Assembly: GCA_021778975.1 (NCBI GenBank)
Contig: JAJYBO010000154.1
Location: 1 to 6,860 of the forward strand
From: Deltaproteobacteria bacterium
GTDB lineage: Bacteria; Desulfobacterota; Desulfobacteria; Desulfobacterales; Desulfatirhabdiaceae
Direction of reading: 5' to 3'
Length of the DNA stretch: 6,860 nt
Below the pieces are notes generated by a model, which was not told the origin of the DNA, did no database searches, and saw nothing but the letters and a program-made list of their open reading frames with translations. This document shows, piece after piece, positions 1-4,602 of this stretch; within the stretch, counting starts at the first letter, position 1, and every line of letters starts with the position of its first letter. Both the position numbers and the translations under genes were made by a program.

Positions 1-1
1 A

Positions 2-1561
2 ACGATTCTGGAGAGTCCGGCTACAGCAGCGCATTCACCTTCGGCTACAATCAGCTCGACAGAATCAGCGCTGAATTCTCTCTGGACGGACCCGGCAGAT
101 CGAGAGCATGATGTGCGGCTGCTTCAGAAACTGGGTTTCAACCACCCGAATGCCATTCTGAATCTGCTGAACGACCTTAGAGAAGATACGGCCACTCGCG
201 CACTCAGTATGGATGGACGCCGTCGTCTCGATCATCTCATGCCGTTTTTACTGAAGGAGATTATCCCTCAAGAAGACCAGGAAAGAGCGCTGAACCGCAT
301 CATTGACATTCTGAAAGCCATCGAACGCCGGACAAGTTATCTGGCGCTGCTTTTAGAAGCGCCCCACGCCAGACAGCATCTTGTGAAATTGGCCTGCGCC
401 AGTCCGCTGATCGCCGTATTTTTATCCCGACGTCCGGCCCTTCTGGATGAATTGCTCGATGCCCGGATGCTGTACAATCCGCCGAGAAAAGCCGAACTCG
501 AAGCAGAACTGACCGAGAGGATGCGACATGTTCCCACACATGATTTGGAATATCAGATCGAGCAGTTGTGCATTTTCAAGCAGGTGAATGTATTACGAGT
601 TGCAGCGGCGGATGTGACGGGTTCTCTCCCGCTGATGCGCACCAGTGACCATTTAACCGAACTGGCCGAAACGGTGCTGGCGCAGGTGCTGGAACTGAGC
701 TGGAATTATATGATTGAAAAATATGGATATCCGGCCTGTCTCTCCGAAAGCGGCGCCTGTAACAGGGGCTTTGCCGTCATCGGTTACGGAAAATTGGGCG
801 GGATCGAGCTGGGTTATGGCTCCGATCTGGATATGGTCTTTTTGCACAATGGCGACCCTGGCGTTACGAATGGTAAAGCGATACTGGACAATGCCCAGTT
901 TTTTGCCAGGCTCGGGCAGCGAGTGATTCATATGCTGACAGCCCAGACATCTGCGGGCAGTTTATATGAGGTGGACATGCGCCTGAGACCCAGCGGTAGT
1001 TCCGGAATTCTGGTCTGTCATGTAAACGGTTTTGAACAGTATCAGATGCAAAATGCCTGGACATGGGAGCATCAGGCGCTGGTGCGGGCGCGATCTATCG
1101 TCGGCGATATCCGTGTCGGCGAACGGTTTCAGCAAGTTCGTAAAAATGTATTGTCGGTATTTCGGGAGCCGGAAGCACTCCGGAAAGATGTTGCGGAAAT
1201 GCGAGAAAAAATGCGTAAGGAACATGGGGATGAAGATGCCGATTTTTTCGATATCAAACAGGGCAAAGGCGGTATTGTTGATATCGAATTTCTGGTGCAA
1301 TATCTTGTGCTGCGATATGCACACCACCACCCCGTTTTGCTTCAGTGGACAGATAATGTACGGTTGCTGGAAACCCTGATCGAATGCGAGATTCTTACAG
1401 ACTATCAGGCAGTGACACTGAAGGACGCCTACCTCACATACCGGGCGGCGGTGCATCGCCTGAATCTGCAAAAAGCGCCCGCTGTGGTTCCTGAAAAACG
1501 TTTCCAGGAGCATCGCAGCCATGTAAAAGCTCTGTGGAAACTCATTATGGAAGCCCGATAA
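2..1561 (+). CDS. glnE: GlnE, glutamine synthetase adenylyltransferase, C-terminal half (5' end outside window)
   Basis: GlnE adds AMP to, and removes it from, the conserved tyrosine of cytoplasmic glutamine synthetase, under control of PII and glutamine. The frame is open from base 2 with no stop, so this is the last 519 residues of a protein usually about 950-1000 long. A GTG at 113 is internal, not a start. Counting from base 2, residues 1-60 look like the inter-domain linker. The nucleotidyltransferase signature GYGKLGG...GSDLDMVF lies at 782-841, with its paired metal-binding Asp residues in SDLD. A further conserved Asp sits in EVDMRLRPSG at 968-997. The GYGSDLD form, together with the position next to the C-terminus, marks the second (adenylylating) domain; the deadenylylating domain would lie upstream. 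WTWEHQALVRAR follows, then a helical GlnD/GlnE-type domain containing KQGKGGIVDIEFLVQYLVLRY, running to the stop. The C-terminus is complete and overlaps the convergent antitoxin gene by 17 bases. Identification is firm. Confidence 0.97.
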   Translation, partial: TILESPATAAHSPSATISSTESALNSLWTDPADREHDVRLLQKLGFNHPNAILNLLNDLREDTATRALSMDGRRRLDHLMPFLLKEIIPQEDQERALNRIIDILKAIERRTSYLALLLEAPHARQHLVKLACASPLIAVFLSRRPALLDELLDARMLYNPPRKAELEAELTERMRHVPTHDLEYQIEQLCIFKQVNVLRVAAADVTGSLPLMRTSDHLTELAETVLAQVLELSWNYMIEKYGYPACLSESGACNRGFAVIGYGKLGGIELGYGSDLDMVFLHNGDPGVTNGKAILDNAQFFARLGQRVIHMLTAQTSAGSLYEVDMRLRPSGSSGILVCHVNGFEQYQMQNAWTWEHQALVRARSIVGDIRVGERFQQVRKNVLSVFREPEALRKDVAEMREKMRKEHGDEDADFFDIKQGKGGIVDIEFLVQYLVLRYAHHHPVLLQWTDNVRLLETLIECEILTDYQAVTLKDAYLTYRAAVHRLNLQKAPAVVPEKRFQEHRSHVKALWKLIMEAR

Positions 1562-1868
1562 CAACATCCCTGAGAGATTCAGGATGTAATTGCGCTATCT
1601 GGATAAGTGTTTTTGCCGCGCCGGATGGGGTGCGGCGCCCATGCCCCCATTGTTCAAGGGTGCGTTTCGAGACGCCAAGAAGAGCTGCGAATTTGGCCTG
1701 TGAAAGCCCAGCGGTCAACCTGGCTTTTGCCGCCGGTGTTTTGGGATCAATAATATATCTTTTTCCGCCACCGGCTTTGATTTCTTTGATACTATCAAGC
1801 ACCTCCTGCCAGATATCTCTTTTATTTTCATCTTCTTCCAATGCTTTTCCGCTAAGTTTTTTGCTCAT
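1545..1868 (-). CDS. Xre-family HTH protein, HigA/NadS-like antitoxin
   Basis: This 107-residue protein has a charged, probably flexible N-terminus (about 1-45) and a helix-turn-helix at about residues 50-82. The second HTH helix is SQAKFAALLGV (56-66) and the recognition helix is SKRTLEQW (67-74), followed by GRRTPSGAAKTL, a pattern typical of HigA-like antitoxins of type II toxin-antitoxin modules. Such proteins bind the module's own promoter and neutralise a RelE/HigB-type mRNA-cleaving toxin. The ATG at 1868 is preceded by GAGAGG nine bases upstream and lies inside the end of the toxin reading frame, the usual toxin-first, translationally coupled arrangement. The usual WEQGRR motif reads WGHGRR here. 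Because the toxin is broken, the protein may now be an orphan regulator. Its 3' end overlaps glnE tail to tail. The family call is good; the exact subfamily and the target of repression are not known. Confidence 0.85.
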   Translation of the reverse strand: MSKKLSGKALEEDENKRDIWQEVLDSIKEIKAGGGKRYIIDPKTPAAKARLTAGLSQAKFAALLGVSKRTLEQWGHGRRTPSGAAKTLIQIAQLHPESLRDVVIGLP

Positions 1869-1992
1869 TTTCCATTTCCTCTCTCAATTGCCGAAGAATA
1901 TGTACCGGCGCGTTGGTTTGTTTGGATTTGACATACAATGCCAGCATCCATATCTCATTTGGATTGATGGGGTTGAATGGAACACACTTCTC
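1852..1992 (-). pseudogene. C-terminal remnant of a RelE/HigB-like toxin
   Basis: The minus strand just upstream of the antitoxin has 46 open codons that include NPNEIWMLALYVKSKQTN and PVHILRQLREEMENE. This closely resembles the C-terminus of RelE/HigB-like toxins paired with HigA-type antitoxins (pattern: EIWLL-x-LYAKS ... IPAHIL-x-x-I-x-E-E). It ends at TAG 1854-1852, overlapping the antitoxin start by 17 bases as in intact modules. Upstream there is an in-frame TGA at 1995-1993 and a TAA at 2058-2056. None of the three minus-strand frames from 1993 to 2100 shows the core toxin motifs (for example the RVIYY strand). A full toxin of about 110 residues would have to start near 2185, inside tRNA-Glu. 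I infer loss of the N-terminal two thirds. The family assignment rests on motif recall from a short segment. Confidence 0.6.
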
Positions 1993-2173
1993 TCATACCA
2001 GTGGGTCAACGAAAGGAAGCTGCAGGGTATGGGAAATCAGGAAAGAAAACGGTCTTTAAAAAAAAAGAGAGGAAAGTTTTGTGTCTTGATTCAAAAAAAA
2101 TGGTCTTGAAATAGGGTTTCAAGACCATTTTACATCCAGAAAATCTTATAATGCGTAACATATTGTTTTTAAT
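1869..2173. other. Interval between antitoxin and tRNA-Glu
   Basis: This stretch of about 305 bases holds only the toxin remnant (to 1992) and the tRNA operon terminator (2093-2131). The rest, 1993-2092, is AT-rich and has stops in all minus-strand frames. I see no convincing promoter for the antitoxin. The best guess, a TTGACC at 2009-2004 on the minus strand, has no acceptable -10 box at the right distance. A long plus-strand open frame crosses the antitoxin and this region antisense, but it has no recognisable protein features. Confidence 0.6.
2093..2131 (-). terminator. Rho-independent terminator of the tRNA operon
   Basis: There is a perfect 15-bp inverted repeat (2097-2111 and 2117-2131) with a 5-base loop. 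Read on the minus strand it is followed by eight T residues (2100-2093), partly shared with the stem. It lies about 43 bases past the tRNA-Glu 3' end and so closes the tRNA-Lys/tRNA-Glu transcript. The plus-strand side has only TTTT and is a weaker terminator for rightward transcription. Confidence 0.9.
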
Positions 2174-2251
2174 TGGCGTCCCCAAGGGGATTTGAACCCC
2201 TGTCGTCGGCGTGAAAGGCCGATGTCCTGGACCGGGCTAGACGATGGGGAC
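2174..2251 (-). tRNA. tRNA-Glu (anticodon TTC), CCA encoded
   Basis: The minus strand folds into a complete cloverleaf. The acceptor strand GTCCCCA (2251-2245) pairs with TGGGGAC (2184-2178). The anticodon arm TCGGC/GCCGA carries loop CTTTCAC, with anticodon TTC at 2215-2213. The T arm is CAGGG-GTTCAAAT-CCCCTT. Discriminator G (2177) is followed by a genomically encoded CCA (2176-2174). The sequence is very close to E. coli tRNA-Glu, with a D loop two bases longer, giving 78 bases including CCA. It is the distal gene of a two-tRNA transcript, eight bases after tRNA-Lys. Confidence 0.98.
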
Positions 2252-2259
2252 GCATGTGA

Positions 2260-2332
2260 TGGGCCGTGTTGGACTCGAACCAACGACTCTCTGCTTAAAA
2301 GGCAGATACTCTACCGTCTGAGTTAACGGCCC
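2260..2332 (-). tRNA. tRNA-Lys (anticodon TTT), CCA not encoded
   Basis: The 73-base cloverleaf on the minus strand has acceptor GGGCCGT (2332-2326) paired with ACGGCCC (2267-2261). The D arm contains CTCAGACGGTAGAG. The anticodon stem TCTGC/GCAGA carries loop CTTTTAA, giving anticodon TTT (Lys). The T arm is GTTGG-TTCGAGT-CCAAC and the discriminator is A (2260). The next bases are TCA rather than CCA, so the CCA end must be added by nucleotidyltransferase. It is the first gene after the promoter at 2351-2379, with a leader of only about 10 bases. Confidence 0.98.
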
Positions 2333-2350
2333 ACAAGATGAAAGCGCTTT

Positions 2351-2379
2351 TATATACAAATTCGACCCGAATTTGTCAA
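2351..2379 (-). promoter_or_regulatory. Sigma70-type promoter of the tRNA-Lys/tRNA-Glu operon, spacer occupied by a dyad
   Basis: On the minus strand a perfect -35 box TTGACA (2379-2374) is followed by exactly 17 bases and a -10 box TATATA (2356-2351). Transcription would start near 2344, about 10 bases before tRNA-Lys. The start region is a palindrome, AAAGCGCTTT (2341-2350), and the GC bases between -10 and start resemble a stringent-type discriminator. The spacer contains a perfect inverted repeat with 9-bp arms, ACAAATTCG (2356-2364) and CGAATTTGT (2368-2376), around a 3-base centre. This has the geometry of an operator overlapping both core elements. Confidence 0.85.
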
Positions 2380-2567
2380 TAAAAAAGATTTGACGATACA
2401 CCTGTCAAACCCCTGCAACACCCAAAGGTCGTTACTGATGCGGCAAAACGTATCGAGACCTTATGTGCTGTATTTATAAACCAATCCGTCCTTAAAAAGC
2501 AATCATAAAGTTACGATATTATCATTTTTTTTGAGTGAATATTTCAGGAAGGCGGCGGATGTGCCGT

Positions 2568-2608
2568 AAAAAATTAAAAAGCCCGGCTGAGCTTCCCCAG
2601 CCGGGCTT
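2568..2608 (-). terminator. Rho-independent terminator of the porin gene
   Basis: There is an 11-bp GC-rich perfect stem (2579-2589 and 2598-2608) with an 8-base loop. On the minus strand it is followed by a T-rich tract (two T runs broken by AA, down to 2568). It begins 43 bases after the porin stop codon. No T run follows on the plus strand, so it acts for the minus strand only. Confidence 0.93.
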
Positions 2609-2651
2609 GTGAGAATAACTCACTTAAGCAACAACATGATACAATTTTAAA

Positions 2652-4208
2652 TTAGAAAGCAAGAGACAACTGTGTACCAAATTCATACGGGTTGGAAGAG
2701 CTGTAATAGCAGGTCTGTCCCGCTGCATTCTGATAAGCAAACGCCTTGTTGATGACATCGCCTGACCACAGATAAGCGCCCACCAGATCAAGTTTCAGGT
2801 TATCCACCAGTGTATAGGTGATGACCATGTCAAGTTCTGTACCCAAATTGCTCTGCCAATTTGCAGACCGTTTCGAGAACGGGTTCATGTTTCTGTCTTC
2901 CGCCAACTGCGCATAGTACAGATCGGCGGCAAATTTCAAATCTGGAAGCAACTGATAGGTAGAACCCAGGTTGGCAATAATCATGTTGGTGATTTTGTCA
3001 CCGGTGGTGCCTGCCGGTGTCATGTTATCGAAAACACCATCGCCCATAATTTCCGCCCAGTAGTAAGATGCACCGTTGACGCTGTTGTTACCCGGCGCCA
3101 GGAACGAGTTATAGTTTTTGCTATTAAGATCATACGGAATGCCCGCCGTTCCTTTGCCATCGCTCTGGGTTTTATCACCGGACGAATAAATACCCTTAAC
3201 ATGAACATTGGCTGGCCCGATATTTACGCCGCCATTGGCGTCAAACAAATAGCCGCCAAAGGTCAGCTTATCAACATAGTAGGGGCTGTTCGCCGCCTTG
3301 CCTTCATTGTAGAGACCAGGATTCGACAGATCACCAAACTCAAAAACACCGGTCGCCCCAAAGCTGTAAATATCGTATTTGCCATCATATTCCAGACCAG
3401 CACTCCAGAGGTTCAGCTTCTGGCCCTGAAGCGGATTCAGGGGGGTGCCTTTCGCATAAGCCTTCATGAAATTATCGGACTGGATCGTTGCGATATGAGG
3501 TCTGAAAACGTTATCTTTGTTCAGATAAATTGAGGGATAGAAGATATAAGCATCCACATCAAACCTGTTATTGAGTTTCCAACCGGTTGCGGGATCATAA
3601 TCATACCCTGTTGAATAATAGCCATTCTGATCTTGAAAAATTTTCATATAAATCAATGGCAGATAAACGGCGTCATTTACTTTAAAAATAGCTTTGACAC
3701 CGGCGGCGTCATCGTTCATCAGATAGCCTCTGGCCAGCATGAAATCCTGCACGCCAACTCTGAAATCCTGATCAGACAGCTTGAAATCTACATATGAATG
3801 TTTCAACCTGAAGTAATTGTAGCTGCCATTGAGCGTTGAAATACCAGCTTTTCCTACGGTATTGCTGTCAGCGCCCAACTGACCATATGTACCGTTTTCA
3901 CCCCAGTTGGCGTTGAATTCAAAGCGGTTGATGAACTTCAAATTATCGCTGAATTTCGCTGTGTAATAAAGACGCGTACGAGTATCAATCGTGGTCAGAT
4001 CCTGGCTGTAAGGATGTGAACCAGGAGTATTCGGCGCCACATTCCGCCCGAGTGCATCTTGCTGTATATTGTCGGAACCGGCAAAATTCTGATCTGTGAA
4101 ATATCTGGTTCTAAAGTACCCACCGAACTCATTTTCAAAAGCTGACGCAGGCAGACTAAGGGCTAGTACCGCCAGCACAGCGACCAACACTACGGATAAT
4201 TTCTTCAT
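2652..4208 (-). CDS. Outer-membrane beta-barrel protein, porin-like
   Basis: The 518-residue precursor begins with a clear Sec signal peptide: MKK, a hydrophobic core, and a cleavage site after PASA (residue 23). The mature part has no long hydrophobic helix. It shows alternating polar/aromatic strands rich in Tyr, Phe, Asn and Gly (for example GGYFRTRYFTDQ near the start and TRTRLYYTAKF at about 76-86). It ends in FGTQLSLAF, the terminal-Phe signature recognised by the BAM machinery. I infer a single barrel of porin size in the outer membrane that passes small solutes or ions. It resembles loosely annotated porins of Desulfobacterota, but I cannot name the family or substrate. The start is well supported by GAGGAGG (4223-4217) eight bases before the ATG. 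The gene is monocistronic, with its own terminator. It shares strand but not spacing with the RND gene, so co-function is not implied. Confidence 0.85.
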   Translation of the reverse strand: MKKLSVVLVAVLAVLALSLPASAFENEFGGYFRTRYFTDQNFAGSDNIQQDALGRNVAPNTPGSHPYSQDLTTIDTRTRLYYTAKFSDNLKFINRFEFNANWGENGTYGQLGADSNTVGKAGISTLNGSYNYFRLKHSYVDFKLSDQDFRVGVQDFMLARGYLMNDDAAGVKAIFKVNDAVYLPLIYMKIFQDQNGYYSTGYDYDPATGWKLNNRFDVDAYIFYPSIYLNKDNVFRPHIATIQSDNFMKAYAKGTPLNPLQGQKLNLWSAGLEYDGKYDIYSFGATGVFEFGDLSNPGLYNEGKAANSPYYVDKLTFGGYLFDANGGVNIGPANVHVKGIYSSGDKTQSDGKGTAGIPYDLNSKNYNSFLAPGNNSVNGASYYWAEIMGDGVFDNMTPAGTTGDKITNMIIANLGSTYQLLPDLKFAADLYYAQLAEDRNMNPFSKRSANWQSNLGTELDMVITYTLVDNLKLDLVGAYLWSGDVINKAFAYQNAAGQTCYYSSSNPYEFGTQLSLAF

Positions 4209-4216
4209 TCTGAGTC

Positions 4217-4223
4217 CCTCCTC
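4217..4223 (-). promoter_or_regulatory. Ribosome binding site of the porin gene
   Basis: GAGGAGG lies on the minus strand with an 8-base spacer to the ATG at 4208. It fixes the translation start and agrees with the signal peptide beginning there. A second, stronger SD-like sequence further upstream (4291-4301) has no start codon at a usable distance. Confidence 0.88.
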
Positions 4224-4238
4224 AAAAAATTTCGATTA

Positions 4239-4267
4239 ATAACAAATTCAACCTAATAATAAATCAA
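4239..4267 (-). promoter_or_regulatory. Possible sigma70 promoter of the porin gene
   Basis: On the minus strand TTGATT (4267-4262) is followed by 17 bases and TGTTAT (4244-4239). Each box matches consensus at four of six positions and the spacing is ideal. The predicted leader is about 25 bases and ends in the GAGGAGG RBS. The region is AT-rich, so this may be chance, and an upstream promoter in 4300-4440 is equally possible. Confidence 0.27.
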
Positions 4268-4602
4268 ATCAGGGCAATAACTAGAAAAACCACCTCCTTT
4301 CATAAAAACTGCCGCTTTTTAACCGTTTCTATTGCAGATAATTCAGATGAAATCAAGAGATTTTTTGATGTTGTCGGTTTTTTCTGAATATTCCAGAGAC
4401 CGATTTTATTCCGTCTCTCATAACATTTTTTTTATTATCGCCCAACTAAAACAGTGTTGACAGCACGGCATACCCGCACATCGGAGCAACTCTATATAAT
4501 TTGGTCCGCGTATCAGAACTAATTTTCAGTGTCAACACGAAGTTTCTCTGATGTTCATCAGAAACGCCTGACGTAATCATTTTGTCTAAAATATCAGAAT
4601 TA

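Larger units (their letters stand above)
2333..2651. other. Intergenic region between tRNA-Lys and porin
   Basis: Besides the tRNA promoter (2351-2379) and the porin terminator (2568-2608), this 319-base region holds no gene I can support. A second TTGACA (2408-2403, minus strand) sits 29 bases upstream of the tRNA -35 box. It is part of a small inverted repeat TTTGAC/GTCAAA (2389-2394 and 2404-2409) but lacks a usable -10 box. Positions 2480-2540 are AT-rich without a recognisable element. Confidence 0.6.
4209..4602. other. Intergenic region between RND permease and porin
   Basis: This stretch of 394 AT-rich bases has no gene I can support. It holds the porin RBS and a weak candidate promoter, an orphan 11-base Shine-Dalgarno match (4291-4301), an 8-bp palindrome GAATATTC near 4384, and a pair of 9-bp inverted arms (4454-4462 and 4530-4538). 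A small hairpin (CTGATG/CATCAG near 4547-4560) lies just past the RND stop. It lacks a T run, so no clear terminator for the RND gene is visible. Confidence 0.6.

Noticed and set aside
113..115. GTG as the start of GlnE
   Set aside because: The same frame is open to the left edge and encodes plausible GlnE linker sequence. The GTG is an internal Val codon.
962..1567. 201-codon minus-strand open frame antisense to glnE
   Set aside because: It lies entirely opposite highly conserved GlnE catalytic motifs, and its composition is that of a shadow frame.
1534..2109. Long plus-strand open frame (191 codons)
   Set aside because: It runs antisense through the antitoxin and toxin remnant, has no recognisable domain, and ends in the terminator stem. 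The minus-strand HTH protein explains the region.
2174..2332. Phage or island attachment site at the tRNA genes
   Set aside because: No second copy of a tRNA 3' end, integrase or mobile gene is visible in the window. The toxin truncation alone is not enough.
4253..4303. 16-codon leader peptide upstream of the porin
   Set aside because: There is no RBS before its ATG and no regulatory codon run or attenuator. It is kept only as context for the orphan Shine-Dalgarno finding.
4457..4500. Plus-strand TTGACA followed by TATAAT
   Set aside because: The boxes are 32 bases apart, far from the 16-18 needed, and no plus-strand gene lies downstream.
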